64,000 nucleotides of DNA from Pyronema omphalodes (GCA_024516155.1 JAJJXM010000066.1:124001-188000); one strand, 5' to 3'. Counted from the first letter of the stretch, positions 31,676 to 46,500 are shown. A program made the numbers and translations. The notes: a model not told the origin generated them from the sequence alone.

Positions 31676-34600
31676 AAACTATCCATCATACAAGCGAGCA
31701 AGTCGGAATTTTCTTAAGCCCCCCTCGACACCCCCCCCCCCCCCCCCTTCCCCAAAAGACGGCTGTTTTTTTTGTTGCGTGCTCTAAGACGCTGGGTGCT
31801 CGGACTTGGATAGATAATGCCAAGATTTTGGGATTTGAGATTTGAGACATCAACATGAGACATGAGACATGCCCAGCGCCGAGATAGCTGGTGAAGTCTG
31901 AATCATGACGGAGTTTATTAGGGTTCACTACACATACGGACGTATGATGGAAAGGTATGAAGATGGAGTAAAGAAAGTCAAAAAAGTACTGTATGGTGGT
32001 GAGGTAAAGTAAGGTCGGTGGAATACGTTAGGTGAAGAATAAGCAAACAGCCACCGCAACACCAACGCAACGGCAGATCATCACAATCATCACATCCCTT
32101 CCCGATCCTAGAAAGCGTTCAGTTCATGAAAATCGAAAATCGTGAAAATCCTGAAAATCTCGAAAATTATGAAAATTATGAAAATTATGAAAATCTTTTC
32201 CACGATCCATGAGTAGTATCCATCACCCCGATTACATAAATCCCATTAAACCATCAAAAGGGGCGAGAAAAACACTGTGGACTGCTCAGACTCACTGGTA
32301 ACTATGGAGCGCCTGGGAGTTTGGACAGTGACACACAGAGCGAGTGCCTACTCATGCACCGGAAATTCGTTACCTCGCTAGCGCGTATGATCTACGTCGT
32401 GGAAGCGTTCTTGGAGGGGATTGGCGGATCGCGGTTTGTATGTACATAGCTTGGAACTTCGCTGGGCGGCGCTGGGCGGCGCTTATATAGGCTGGATCAT
32501 TTTGATGTGATGGGATGGTGAGGTTTATGTATGTATGTGTGGGTTGCAAGACGGGGACGGCGAGGTGAGGTACAGGAGGTTGTGGTATGGTATGGTGAGC
32601 TGGGATGGTGGGTTAAGAGTTAAAGGAGAACTGACCCGGTGGAATGGAATCAGCTTTCGGGATTTGCAAGATGTTCGAAATTTTGCTGAGATGTGAATTG
32701 TGTGCCTGCAGTAGCTTTTGTCTATCAGAAAGCGGTGGGCGCAGGAGTTGTTGGTTCGGTGGTACCTGGTGCCTGATGCTTGCTGCCTGCTGCTCGGTGC
32801 CTGCTGCTCGGTGCCTGAATATCCGTCGTGATCCTCCCGTATGTATGTAGGAGATGCGAGTATCATAAAGGTTCCTCGGAAAAGTTTATTCATCAACCTA
32901 CCATATACACCTACCATAAACAATCTGTTGTTCACGTAAACAATATCGGAATCGAATTTTGATTATGATTACATATACCGTCCTTTTACTCCGTTTAATC
33001 CGTCTGTTTAATCGCCGACCATGAACTCGCGAACTCGCGGACTACGAAGCGACATCGACATAGGCGAAACTTCGGGGCCTTCGTGTACATAAGGGTAACA
33101 GGTATCTTTACACCGCTGCGTCATCTGGGGTCCGTCCGGTAAGCTTTACCGGTGATGTTTAAAGCACCCTTCATTCTGCGTGTCAAACATAAAAAAAAAA
33201 ATCAGACGAAAGGGAGTATGTATATGTATTACAACTTCTCTCGCAGCTATATCGAATCGGTTAATCAGATTGTCTGTCATATATCCATTCTATGTGTAAT
33301 GTGTAAGCTTTCCATAAGCCGACCCCTTTATTTCCACCTTCAGTAACATCAACTGGAACAAGAATTCAACGGAGGTGACGCCGCATGTCCAACTTCTTTA
33401 TACACTCCACTTTATCGATCACCTCCTCGATTAACTTAAGCTTCATCGTAGATTTACAGCTTGAGGTTTCAACTCGGTATCCAACCCCCGAGCCTAGAGT
33501 TCTATGTTGCTACTGTCGATACCGACCGGCGAGAACAAAGAAACTAATCGTCATCTCCGCTATCCGTTACAAACGCTAGTGGGGTCGCTTCCGGTGTTAA
33601 AGGAGTCTGGAGATTCCATTTCAACTTTGGCATGAGGCTCCAAAAAATTCAGAGCTTGATACTCGACATAAACAAGAACCCTAAATCCACAGCGCTATGA
33701 AACATCTCTAGACGGTGTCACAGGATTGACCATGGAGGAAGGTCTTGCCTCATAATGACGGGGTTTGAAGAAATTAAGCATTTCATCCATGGCGCATGAT
33801 GTGTCCTGCATCGAACCCTTGTGGTCATCTGCTGGGGGAGCCCGGCCCAGAACATTTTGTGTCACGGTTAAAGTGCAATATCTTGGGTTCTAGAGTTTCT
33901 TGTCGCGGTGGCTAATTGGTTTTCTATGGACCATATGTATGGATGGTGGTCTTTCGCCAGCGGTTGCGTACAAGAAAAGTCTCAGACTACGGTGCGCCGT
34001 TTATTCGTTCGTTGCTGACTGTGATGATGCCAGAAACGTGTGGCAAATTATTTACCAGTCAGTTTTTTTTTTACGCAAGCTTTGGCGAGATTGAAGACGC
34101 GTTGCTTTTACATGGAGATTGTTATGTGCTGTGGTACTGGGTGAGTGTAGATAGAGATTGAGGGATGGGATTGGAACAGGAACAATGCTGGTGTATTCTT
34201 TCTGTATGAATACGGCGGTGTCAGTGGTTGTTGAATGGTTGTTGAATGGTTTATGCATATATGGCCCTCGATGGATGCTGACTGCCAATATGCGCGGCGC
34301 TAGATTTTTCAGGGGGAAAGTTCGAAGGACTCGCCAGTCCGTCGCCACGGTCTATGACAGGGGTTGTAGGGGTGAAGGATGCGAGATGCGAGATGCGAGA
34401 TGCATCAGGGCACAGGTTGTGCCAATCCTTAATCAAATCATAGTTTCAACAACGTGACTTATCGACCGTTCATAAGGAGAAACTTGATATCAGAAGCGAA
34501 ATACGATGCGAGAGCGAGACCTATCTATTCGCCGACGAGTAATCATCGTGAAAAGAAAAAAAAAAAATTCGAAGTGAATTTTGGAGGATTAGTTATCTAG

Positions 34601-36379
34601 ACCGTGCGATGAGAGACAAAGGTAAAGGAATAGGCTCTCCCCCACATGAGCCGGCGTGCTGCAAGAGAGAATTGGCGGGAAATGGCGGGTGATGGTGTTG
34701 CGCCTGTCTCCGGTCAAGCTTGGGCAACTGTACTGAGGCAAGTGACACCTCCAAGACGAAAGGGCGAGGAGACGGCAAGGCAGTTGGAAGGGGTGAACTT
34801 GACAAGACAGACGGGGAAAGCTCGTGAGTGGCACAGGACTGGGCGAGTGGACGAGGCTGACTCCCTTTGGAGAGGCTGAACACGGCCACCCTGACCCAAC
34901 TGACGAGGCTGGAATTGTACAAGGCTGACGAGGCCGATGCACGACCACTGGTACCTGCGTTGGCTCTCCTGTGACGTCTGCTGGTCCCTCTGCACGTTCA
35001 ACGCCCTGAGCGGGTGCGTGCACATCCCATGGCTGGCTGCCTCTGCGCCCGATGCCCCCTCGCGTCTTCATCGCATCTTCTGCCCTTTTGCTGTGCGGCT
35101 CCAGCCTTGGCTTGGCTTCGACTTGGCTTCGACTTGGCAGGTACCAGCCAATCGCTGTTTATCTGTGCCTGTCTGTGCCGGCAGGGGCGTGTTTCGCAAA
35201 GACTACGGACATTTTGTTAGTTGCATCGCAACTCCCCATTCGGGTCAGGTCATCGAGGGGAGCAAATTGAATCTTGAGAAACGCTCCGAAAGACGCAACG
35301 TCGTGAAACTGAGATTTTAAGAAATGCCCCAAAATATAATATCTTTATTATATAGTAGAAATACTCTAAAAGATACAATATTCTCAAATCGAATCTTAAG
35401 ACACCCCAAATCATACAGAAAAGTGCCAACCGAGACACTGCGATCGTCAACTTCCTCTCTCTTCTCGCCTCCCTCATCTTCTCTCCACCGGCCTAGCGCT
35501 GCCCTCGAACAACATCCCCTGTAATCCCTGCTCAACCTCCATCGTGCTCCACCCACCATGGCCACCCCACCCCAAATTTCGCATCGCTAGTCTGTTTGGC
35601 ATGCATCTCACAAGCACTCTAAGCAGGTCCGCTGCATACTGTCACTCACGTTTCTCACGCTAACACAACCCCCAAAGCTGTGCAGCTCGAAACCTTGGTC
35701 GACCCATTAAGTAGGTTCGGCAACCTGACACTAAAAGCTGGTAGCACGGTCTTGGCGTAATTCACTAAGGAATCCCGCAGTGTGCGGAGTGGTGAGTTTT
35801 GCGAAGTTTACGGAGTTGAATTTTGGCGAGAGAAAGAGCCGCATAGTAGCGTGAGACAGCGCGAGCATCATGTGTCGCTGCAAACACTGTCGCTGCAAAC
35901 CACAGTGTACGATGCTCTCGCTTTGTAGGGAGCTGGAATCGTCGCGATTGAGTTGCTACGTTATCATACTCTACAAAAGCAGCAGCAGCAATGTCGAGCT
36001 TTGATGAACGAGATGAGTCCGATACGCAGCAGGCAGACAGCATATGGTGACGATGTCGGTATCGCCCAGCGTTCTGAGTGCTTTCTAGACCTCACTCCGA
36101 CCTTATTCATACTTAATTGGTGTTGGTAGCGGTCCTCACACATTAGAGTGCATACACTATACTTCTCTTGGTTCGCTCCTGAAAGTTTTGAAAAGTTTTA
36201 GGGCCAGGTGGGAACTCCTTAGTTTTAGCGTAAAAAACTTTTCAGACGGCGCTAGGGGGAGCTAATTATGCATACTAGAGACCAGAGGTGATAGCCTCCG
36301 AATGATAGCGCGTTGCCGAATCCCTCTATTCAATTGTACTGTTGCCCTGGCCCGCATCATTTGACCCTTTGATTTCCGA
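31676..36379. other. Gene-free spacer upstream of the DUF1996 gene
   Basis: It contains a C run at about 31728-31748, a 9-bp GAAAATTAT-type repeat at 32127-32197 and a GC-rich patch (34600-35250) with many overlapping frames but no family signature. A T/C-rich leader of the next gene starts near 36380. Confidence 0.45.
32127..32197 (+). repeat. GAAAAT-type short tandem repeat
   Basis: About eight units of roughly 9 bp (variants of TGAAAATTA / TGAAAATCC) run in series. They are non-coding. Confidence 0.75.
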
Positions 36380-36595
36380 CTTGTCCATTCTTTTATTCCC
36401 TCCCCATCCTCCACTTCTTCCACCTTTTTACTCGCCTTCCTTCCCCTTGATTTTCTGTTTCGTGCGTGTTGTTCAGTCTGCCAGATCTCACCAAGTCATT
36501 CTTTTTCGACATACGACCGACATTTACAAACAATCTTTTGGATCATTCAGTAAATCGTCACCATCCTTCGTGTTTTGTCAACAAACAGTCAGACA

Positions 36596-38269
36596 ATGTT
36601 GTCCAAGTCCTTATTCGTCATCTCTCTCCTCGCCCTGGAGGCGAGCGCTTTCTGGCGTCTCCCGTGTCGCCAGCGCCTCGCTCTTGAGCGTATCGACCCC
36701 ATCGACACTCCCGGCAAGGTCGCCCACCACGTGCACACTATCCACGGAGGAAACGGTATGTCGTCACTGTATATCGAATACACACTTTGCTGACAAAATC
36801 CTATAGGATTCTCCCAGGCTGGAACCAACGATGACCTTCGTGCATCCACTTGCTCTTCTTGCTCCGTTAGAGAGGACAAGTCCGCCTACTGGACTCCTAA
36901 CATGTACTGGGAGGCTCCCGATGGAACCCTCACCGCCTTGAACCAGACCGGAGGAATGCTTGTGTATGTTGATACATCGAGATAGTGTTGTGCACAACTA
37001 ACACACATTAGCTACTACCTTCAGCGTGGAGAGAACATTCAGCCTTTCCCTCCCAACTTGCGCATCATTGCTGGTGACAACAGACTCCGTGACTTCCCCT
37101 GGACTGACCTTGAGAAGTCCCTCTGGGCCCCTGCCGGTTTGTCCACCAACCAGGCTTTCCTCCGTCAGCAGGCTATTGGATTCAACTGCTTGAACTACAA
37201 CCAGCCCGCCGAGGCCGCTCTCGGATTGAACTCCATTCCCCAGGGCAGACTTTGCGTTGACGGTCTCCGTGCTGAGGTCTTCTTCCCCTCCTGCTGGGAT
37301 GGAAAGAACGTCGACTCTCCCGACCACCGTTCCCACATGGCCTACCCCGACACCATGGACAACGGAAAGTGTCCTCCCACTCACCCTGTCCGTGTTCCTT
37401 CTTTGTTCTTCGAGACTATTTGGAACGTCAACGCTGTTGCCGGAAAGGGAGGAAGACTTGTCTTCTCCAACGGAGATGCCACTGGATACGGTTACCACGG
37501 AGACTTCATGAACGGATGGGAGCAGGATGTCCTCGAGCGTGCCATCAACACTTGCACTGACCCCTCTGGAATTGTTGAGAAGTGCCAGGAGTTCACCTTC
37601 TACACTGAGGCTGAGTACTCTCAGTGCACCAAGAAGCCCGAGATCAACGAGGATGTTTGGGGACCCATGATGGAGCTTCCTGGATGTAACGCTATCACCT
37701 CTGGACCCGCCTACGCCGCCAAGGGAGGATGCCCCGATGACAAGAAGAACGACCTCTCCAAGGCCAAGCCCAACTTGCCTGCTTTCAACGACCTCGGAAA
37801 GGGATTGGTCGGAAAGCTCCCTGAGTTTGCTGAAGCTGCCGCTTCCAACGTCGCTGCCGCTGCTGGATCCGCCGTTGCCAAGGCTAAGGCTGCCGCTCCC
37901 GCCGCTCCTGCTGTTCCTTCTGTCCCTGCAGCTCCTGCTGCCCCTGCTGCCCCTGCTGTTCCCGCTGTCAACTCTCCTGCAGCTGCCCCTGCCGCCGCTG
38001 CCGCTGCTGCCGCTCCTATCGTTGCTGAGGCTGCTGCCCCTGCTGGAGATGTTTCCGCCCCCGGACCCGCCAAGCCCGTCGCCAACGACCCTTACTTGGT
38101 CGTTGTCACCGTCACTTCCTACGTCCACGCTCCTACTGCCACCAAGACCGTTCAGGCTCAGGAGGCTGTTGTCACCGTCACCGGACAGACCCAGACTGTC
38201 ACTGTCACTGCCGGTCACGCCGATGCGAGCAAGCTCGCCAACGCTCACAAGCGTCGCCACCATTTGTAA
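36596..38269 (+). CDS. Secreted DUF1996 protein with Ala/Pro-rich tail, three exons
   Basis: Exons 36596-36755, 36807-36963 and 37012-38269; introns of 51 bp (GTATGT..TAG) and 48 bp (GTATGT..TAG); 524 residues. Residues 1-18 form a signal peptide ending ASA before FWRLPC. DUF1996 (PF09362) features are FWR.PC, RIDPIDTPGK, HHVHTIHGGNGFS, CSSCSVREDKSAYWTP, YYLQRGE, FPPNLRIIAGDN, CWDGKNVDSPDHRSHMAYP and CPPTHPVRVPSLFFE; the domain covers about residues 20-300. An Ala/Pro-rich low-complexity stretch (about 380-455) and a Thr/Val-rich end (VVTVTGQTQTVTVTA) follow, closing with a basic His/Arg tail. The family is fungal and secreted, with no settled function. Codon choice is strongly C/G-biased at third positions, suggesting high expression. 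A long open frame on the opposite strand is a by-product of that bias. Confidence 0.93.
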
Positions 38270-39436
38270 ACGATATGGAAAATAGTTCTGTAACGGTTGT
38301 TGTAAATTTAGTGCAAACGGTGTTTTAGCTTCATGTGCATTTCTTCATATGGGTTTTTTTTCTGTGTAATTTTTTGTTTTCTTCTGGGATGTTTTTTGTT
38401 TGTTTTGGAGGCCGGGTTTCGGCTTACCTATGAGCGATGGGGCGTTTAACGAGTCATGTCGTTTTCTGTGCTAGCCGACCCGGGGTGAGATAGTGATGCA
38501 AAATGTGATGCCAATGATACCCTGTACTGGGATTTCAAACGAATAAGTGAAGTATCAAAGTATCGAAGTGAAGCCTAGAGTTACTGATTCGGGAGTTACA
38601 TCCATATCGTCGCTGGTACATTCGATTGCTATCGTACGAATGGTCGATAATGATTACGATAGATGGTTGAGCAACCCAGGCCCGGGTTTCCGGCTGAGAC
38701 GTCATTGCCGGCCATATGAGTTTGCGCGGATGAACAAACAGGATGTGCTTGTATGATTGTAGATGGTACATGACCGGTAAAGACAGTCGGAGTGGTTCTA
38801 TAGGAATCCATCGATTAACGTTGAAGCTGCAGTGTATATGCATGTAGATTGCTGGACATCGGATGTACACATGGAAGCCGATGACATACATATGATGTAA
38901 AGTACTCTCCTCCTCGGAGACGATCGACTGGTAAGCCGAATAGGAATGATATGTACTCATATTCCATGGTATGTAAATCCTCGACATCATCGGTATGTCT
39001 CGAACCAAGATTATACGCAGGTTATACACAGGCGAGGTAGGGAATTGGAATGTTAAAGGTATCTAAGACATTTATCATATGTTTACGCCAGGAATATATA
39101 TACATATACATATACATGTATACATATACGTTGGATATGTACATGTACATGTACCCTGGGAATCGATGGCTTGTTATATGTCCCGGGTATATACCATCGA
39201 AACCTTGTTAACCATTACCATCATCAGCATCATCAGCATCAGCATCGGATATGCTTTTTTCTTCCCCCATCCCTGGTCTAGTACTTACCCCGGAATTACG
39301 GTTGCGCTGGGAAGCCTTTGTCTTGATTTCTGGTACTCGGCCTTTCGGCCGAGTAATGAGACATGTAGACTGATATCCAGCGCGATCGGAGATGTAACGT
39401 CGTCGTCGGTGCGTCTGCGTACATACGTACATATGC

Positions 39437-39498
39437 TGGTACTGGATTAGTTTTCAGGCGGAGATGGTGGTACTGGATTAGTTTTCAGGCGATGATGG
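39437..39498 (+). repeat. 31-bp tandem duplication
   Basis: TGGTACTGGATTAGTTTTCA plus GGCGGAGATGG is repeated once with two differences. It is not coding. Confidence 0.85.
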
Positions 39499-42400
39499 AT
39501 GCATGGTGGGGTAAGCTGGCGGGGAAACGGCGGGGGGACGGGGGCTGAAGTGCAGAGGAAGTGATATAGTGTGAGTGCTGATGCGGCTCATGCGGCTGAT
39601 GCGGCTGATGTATGCATTTGATAAAAAAAGATTGAGAGAAGGAGTTTTATGCAGATGATAGGGATGAAGGGTGCGCTGTGATGATTGATGATCCTGCTTC
39701 TGGCTTGGGGTTTTTGTTACTGGAGGTGGAAGGATTGGGTGCTACATATATGCAATTGGAAGTGCTAAGGGTTATGAGTTGAAGAAGAATCAGCAGGAGG
39801 ACGTCAGTGGGTTTATGGCGTTCAAGAGGCTACTACGGTGATGAAAGATTCGGTACCAAGGACACGATATCGTGATACTTGAAATGTTCGCTGCTGAAGA
39901 GATGATATGTTCTAGAGACACCTTTTTGATTGAGCTTTGCAAAGGGTGAGATTAGCTGGTGTTTCTTCTCTCCTTTTGATGGGCTGGAGGGATTCTTTAT
40001 CGTAACTTTGAAACCTGGAAGATTGAACTGGCTTGGAGAAGAGCTAGTGATGCTTCGTGACTAAGGACTGGTCATGATGAAGGTACCGCCTGCCGATCAT
40101 GCTTGATCTCGGGTCATGTTTCTGAGCCGGTACTTTCGGCTGGTGTTTCAAGTAGCTGTGCATTTATGCACTAGAAAAAGGAAATCATAGTTATCTTTAA
40201 GCAACGGCTAGGGAGAACTCACGGGTTTATTGCACCAGCCACAGGTAACGATAAGTTTCACTTGCTGGGTATACGTTTACTAACGAGGACATAAGATCCT
40301 GCTATTTTGCTTATATTACGGCTTGAACCGACGTCTACAAGAATACGTTATACACCGGATTGAATGGTAGTTGTATAGCTTGAAGTAAATATCAACGTCC
40401 GTGTAGAATTGTATAAGGAAATTAACAGCGACAAAAAGATGTAAGCCCGTGAAGTTTTACGATATGATTATTCATAATACCATAACTTGCTCACTAAATA
40501 TGATATTATTTTCCTCAAGGTCAAACACGCCAAACAAAAGAAAGTTTTATATACAATCCATCATGCAACGAATCACATTCCTATCTATTTCCACTTATTA
40601 CCACATAAGATGTTTAAAAAGACTGAAACAATGCACAGAATATCACGTTCCCTTTTCCTACTGTCTGACTGGTGACTTTTGAAAGAATCTTTGACTGTCC
40701 GGGCTTTTACGTGTGACTGATGATACTAGGCTCTATGGAACGGCCACTACGATTTACCTATTGTTTTTTTCCCATTCTATTCTATTTGCTTTCAATGATT
40801 CTCCGTTCGTGTTCCCTAAGACCAATGCGAGACACGATACACCGAAACTTGGTTTAAATGGGATCGCTAGGTGCTAGAGCAGAGGTTAATGGGGGGGAAG
40901 GCGGGGAAGGGAGGAGAATTCTATGCTAAGAAGAGTAGCATATAAATACTGGACACTGTAGGGAGGCATCGTGGTGGGTAGAGTTGCAAGTTGAGATGAT
41001 GAAGTTTCAGTAGTCATAATATGTCACTCGAGCGGTGATGTGAGATGGTGGATTGTTTGAGGTTTTGATTTGAATGGTATTATTGTGATGGGCTGTGGGT
41101 ATATTGAGTTTATGAAATATGGCATTTGATATTTTTGGCTAGGTATATGGAAGGATATCATAGTATGTCTTGCGTTGCTTGGGAATGTTGATGTCGGGGG
41201 TACTAGGTGTAGATAATCTTGACTACAGTATGTGCCAGCTGAAGTGATAGATATTATGCTTGAAGTATGGGATCATAGAAAAGTATTGTTAATAGTGTTT
41301 ATTGTCAGACGAGGGGAGAATGATGGGGTGCTGTTGATGTTCTTCACTCAGGAGTAGAGTGTTGATTGAATTCAGTCTCCGCTGGTATCAAAGAGATTAT
41401 AAGAGAAGCCAGCACATTATCGATGAGATGACTATGGTACTGTAAACGGGATAGGGGCTATGTAAAGTGAAGTTGAATACCAGGGGTTTCCAATAGCAAC
41501 CCTAATATAATGTATATTTGAATTGTACAAACTTAGTCATTACCTTATAAGATGTGTACATTCATTTAAACTTTGTGTTCTGTCAAAGAATAATGATTTG
41601 CAAACATATATGCATGGCGCCGAATCAGAGGTATAAATTTAAAATCTGCAATGACGATTCAGCAAAAGGCCGCGGGCGTAATAGTTCGGAAAACTCCACG
41701 TTATAACCCTGCGGTTGGGAACGGTTCACAATTAATCAATCAATCAATGAATGAGTTCGGAAAACTGCAGATAATAACAGCATATAAAAAACAAAAAACA
41801 AAAGGGAAACAAGAGAAGTATACATAGCAAAAAACTTCACCTACATAACGTTTTTAACAACCCGAACACGATACACACCGAGAAGCCAAGAAGTCTGATG
41901 CTTAATAATCATAACTTACCGTTCGATAACAAATGATCGGGTTCAATATAGTATAATGTCAAAGTACGCCTGCGTACAGGTGTGTTTGTTCGGGGATTAT
42001 GGCGCATGCAGCTTGTCAAGGACAAGATGAACAAAGAACACAGGACGTGGAGGAATGCTGGAAGGAAGCCAGACAAAGGAGCTGGGAATTATATAAACCG
42101 TTGATATCACTGTACTAGAAAATAACAATAACAACAATCTATTCGGCTTCCCTCCTGTTCTCTTTTCACATATAATTAGTTCAAGGATATAAATTCTTAT
42201 CAATAGTCACGGTAAGGGTGAAGTTTGCGATGAAGCACCGTTTAAACGCCACAAAAACCCTTTTCCAAATTAAGAATTAGGGTTTAAGCATAAACCCCTG
42301 CATTCGCCAAGCCCTTATTCTTGTTGCTCAGTAGCAGCAGTCGAACCCGGCTAAAAACAGGGCAAGGAGTCATATCACTGGTCATTTATCCAAGGGGTTC

Positions 42401-43272
42401 GCTACAGTGTACTGTGTGTGAAATAACACTCATGGTGTTACCTAATCAGGTGAGCGAGTGAGAAATAAAGATGACATACTATTGTAGTGCAGATTGCCTA
42501 TACACAGTCGTACACTAGTGCAGTGGCTTGTGTATAATTTTAGTCAATCCATATTCATGCATTTAGGTCTTGCTACTTTCCTAATGGTATATATACACTG
42601 GTGATCGGTTGCTTCTAGAGCAATGTTGTAGTACATATATTCAAATGTCTTTATTGTGACATCCATCCTCCTCACTAGCACATTGTGACCACGTGGGATC
42701 TAGGATTCCTTTATAAATACTGGAATCCACCCGATAGTCTTGCTGTAGGCAAGATGTGAATCAATCACGCGAGATTGAGTGGACTTTCACTCTCGGCTGT
42801 ACCATGACTTCAGTCAACTGAACGACATCTCTGTTAGATATGCTTCCTCCATTGGATTACCAAAGGCTGTGGCATCTGTCTTTGATGAGCTGCTGTCAAT
42901 GCCATGTGAAATCGGCTTGACTGCGGCGGCCGAAACATCCCATGGGTCTTTTCTCTTCGTTGGTGTCTTGCTAATATAATGTATCCTAAATCCTCAATTT
43001 TTTCATCCTTGGAGATGAAGCACGCGCAGTTCCCTCTAGAATTATGTGTCAGGTTGCAAGGTTACTACCAGACTCTGATTTTTATTCTCGAGAGGGTGTT
43101 AAGTGGCTGTTGTCTTGCGAGCACATTTGCCATCGACAACCCGTTGTAGTAGTGTTCGGCAAAGCTCATTGAATAATTATGGTAAACCCACAACGCCCTC
43201 ATCTCACGAAAGTGATAACGCTATTTTCATACGTTTAACAAGGCGATATTTCCTTTTTCCTGTGCATCCCAC

Positions 43273-43579
43273 CTAGTCTTCGGCCATCTCAAGAAGGGAA
43301 CTAATCTCATCTTCGATCACTCGGACGGTCCTATCTGAAAAGATCTCTTCAGGCGTGATAGGACAATGTCGAGAGAGTCTAAGGAGTAATTGGTCTATCA
43401 AGCCTCGTGCAATTATCTGCCAAACAGAAGATTTTAACCGCCGAGATTTTAGCATTGGCTTTCAGAGTATCATAGAGATAATGTATATACACTGGAAGCA
43501 CAATAGATAAGACCATGCACCATTGAGAAAAACGAAGCCAGTGCCGCTCAAGGTTCAGTGGAATCAAGCCTGAGTGCAA
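43273..43579 (-). pseudogene. Possible degraded coding remnant, unrecognised
   Basis: Two overlapping frames on the minus strand look protein-like in succession: HWLRFSQWCMVLS and YIHYLYDTLKANAK in the upstream frame, then IARGLIDQLLLRL and RVIEDEISSLLEMAED in the other. A single frame change would join them, but neither part matches a family I know. It could be chance. Confidence 0.2.
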
Positions 43580-46500
43580 GCATAATCGGGATTAAATTAT
43601 GCGGTCCAGTCCACCGGATTCCTCTTGACCAATGACCGGTAGTCTTGCGGAGAGATACGTTCTGGTCTGTCTGCAAGCAAACAGTCATCTAGGAGTTTGG
43701 AGCGTATCATAGAAGATGATATTATAAAGGAGGCGGGTTCCGTCCGACCCCAAATATCCCAAATGCACCAGACATGGTGAGAAACAGCAAAGTTTACAGT
43801 GGCGATAGCGGCGTAACCAGTGAAAAAACCATATTTTTACCAGGATGCCTGTACGCGCGCAATGCGCACTTTTTGCTCACTGCATACAAGTAACACATCA
43901 GCCGTTTATGATGTAGGTAAGGATTTGGCTCGTGTAAATGATTTTCTAGTCGACTACTTGTGCCAAGCGCAAGCTGAATGACCGCCGTCTTCTGTCAAGC
44001 ACAAGCTCAATTAAACTACGCCAGAACATCCATGGGGGTCTGCTGTCTGCCGCTGTACATGGGACACTCCTAAGCTAACTTGGTTAAAATGGACGTACCA
44101 GGGTTTCTTCTCGGAATTACTGCAAGTTCTTCAACATCCACATGCTCGTCTGTCTATTAGGAAACCTTTTTCTGCAAGTCACCTTTTGTTCCATTATTAT
44201 TTACTGATTGATTCTATCATACGCTGGTGAAGGCAAGAAAGGCTCATGCAGGACGAACAAATGCGAATCCAGTCCTCATGGTCTCGACCACTTAGTGAGA
44301 CACCCTTATCTTCTAAACCCCCTCAATCCGCCTGACGGCATGAAAAAAGAAAAACAGAATAAAAAAATGACAAATGATAAATAGAAGAAAAGGAAATATG
44401 AACGGAAAAAGAAAGGCAAAAAGAAACAAGTGGCACTCGCTTATATATTTTCGTTCGAAAAACGATTCCAGAATGATCTGTATCAATTCAACCTCTCAAA
44501 CTGAAATGCGTAAACTAAGTTTAAGCTTTAAGGCGTTGAGCCCTTCTGTGCTTTAGCTGAAGTAATTTTCGCTCCTAAGCCCTCCACCTCCCCAAAAGGT
44601 GCCAGACTCATCTCTCACAATCCGTGTAAGGTATATCCCACGAGGGCCCCACTAGAAGCTGAAGCTATCTGAATGGAAACTGGAGCTTCACGGTCAGGTG
44701 CCTTGCAAGGTGCCTTTGATATACCCCGCTTGATATCTGCCGGTACGATCGGCGTTTCAGTAGTGTTTTATGGATCAGATGTTTTCTGATATGGCGGTGG
44801 ATTTAGGTGTCAAGATAGGCTAGAGATGCCCATTTTATGGCCTGGGATCGATGTTTTGCGCACTTATCGCTATCTTTATAACGTTAGGAAGCCAATGATT
44901 TCGCAGTGGCCTTTGCGGCCTCGTTGCCAAAACTGCCGATATAGCTGGCAATCTCCCAATATTCGATTTCGATTCCAGGGCGGCGGAACTGGTCTTTTGC
45001 GTGGATGGCCTTCCGAGTCCATGGTTGTCCAGACGAGCGTTGTAGTGCCGCCTGATATCCGAAATCTATGACATTGAGAAAACTCCAGCCGGGGAGAAAA
45101 AAAATATTACCATCGAACGTGTCCCTAACAGTACTGTGCCCTGTCTATAAGGGTAAGCACTGTATACTGTATAACGGTCGCGGTCCCAGCGGCTTTTGTA
45201 TGGTCAGTAGAGGTTTCTCTGTGTCAGAATATCCTTAAGAATACGTGAAGATTTTGCATTATACCACTATAGAGAGATGCAGCTGAAGGTGCCCTTTTGA
45301 CGTTGAACAGGGTGCAGAGGTCGAGGAGCGGTTAACTCAGCTCGCCAGCGCTTTCAATCACCAGTGATCACGCGCACCACGCCAACCTCTATCAAATCAA
45401 AAAAAAAATGTACATATATATTTTCTTTGAATTACTTTCTGTTTTTTTTTTCACTGTTTTTGGCGGTCCGCTTTGAAGCAACTTAACCTCGACAACAACT
45501 GTCTGGTTTTATGTTTATTCAGGTGTACTTTTACTTTAGGGGACGTCACTGGGGGGGAGGAGAGTATGAAATTTCGGTTTCAAGGACTGTACAACCAGCT
45601 GTACCAATTCGTTTTACCCGCATAGGCCTTAGAGGCCTCGAACTGGTGCAGATAAAAATCAAAATTAAAAATCGAAAATAAAATATCGGGCCCCGGGGAG
45701 TGCAAACGGTTGAAATCGGAGTTCGACACCCTCCAGAAAGAGGTGGCGCGTGTTACGGGCAAGCCACGGCGGGCGCGGGGAGGGTTGGAAGTGGTGAATT
45801 TGTTTTCGGGATTATGGGATCTTGAAGTATCTCGCAGCCCCGGAGTTTAGCAGGCCGTATGAGTAAGGCTACCTAGGGTTTGTGAGCCGGGACATTTTTG
45901 ATTTATTTCCTTTTTCTTTGATTTATCTCTATGTATGCGGTCCGCTTTTAAGCGATTTAGCTATTTTTCTTGGAGCATTTGTTTCCTCTTTCTTTTGCAC
46001 AGTGACGAACGAGGGGTGGGATATTTGGTTGCCTTGCCTCATTAGGGGGCTCCAGCCCCGAGGACAGCATTTGAGTTTTTTGCTTTGCTTTCCCCACATA
46101 GATCGGTGTATGAATAAAATGTCAAAGTGAATGTAAACAATGTACATTGGTACGCCACTACCATCACCCATACCCTTACATATGAAATCAACTGTACATA
46201 AGCCATGCGCGCTGGGGTACCAGCACGCTCTTGAATCGCGCAAATGTATTATGTCCCAGTGTACAAGAGCCTTCCTCGATTCTTCCAAGGCAAAAGTCTT
46301 TGGGCATGAATCCTATGTCCAAGTACCGGAATATTGCTGCGTGGGTATATAATACGTCTCCCGGTAACTGAGACCCGTCTGTCTAAAAGCAAGAATATTT
46401 CAGATCTCCTCGCCGCAGGACGGATTCCTCAGCCTAATTTGCAGATTCAGTAATCATTTCCCCAGATGTCTTACTAGTGAAGCGCGGTCAATCGATTTCG

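Noticed and set aside
34589..35320. Several overlapping frames up to 160 codons in a GC-rich patch
   Set aside because: Frames occur on both strands over the same bases without domain signatures or promoter features; GC content explains their length.
36998..38263. 421-codon frame on the minus strand, Ser/Gly/Val-rich
   Set aside because: It is the exact mirror of exon 3 of the DUF1996 gene, produced by strong third-position bias. The plus strand has a signal peptide, introns and family motifs.
42779..42979. 66-codon protein-like frame downstream of a TATAAATA motif
   Set aside because: It begins without an ATG, has no family signature, and no exon could be joined to it.
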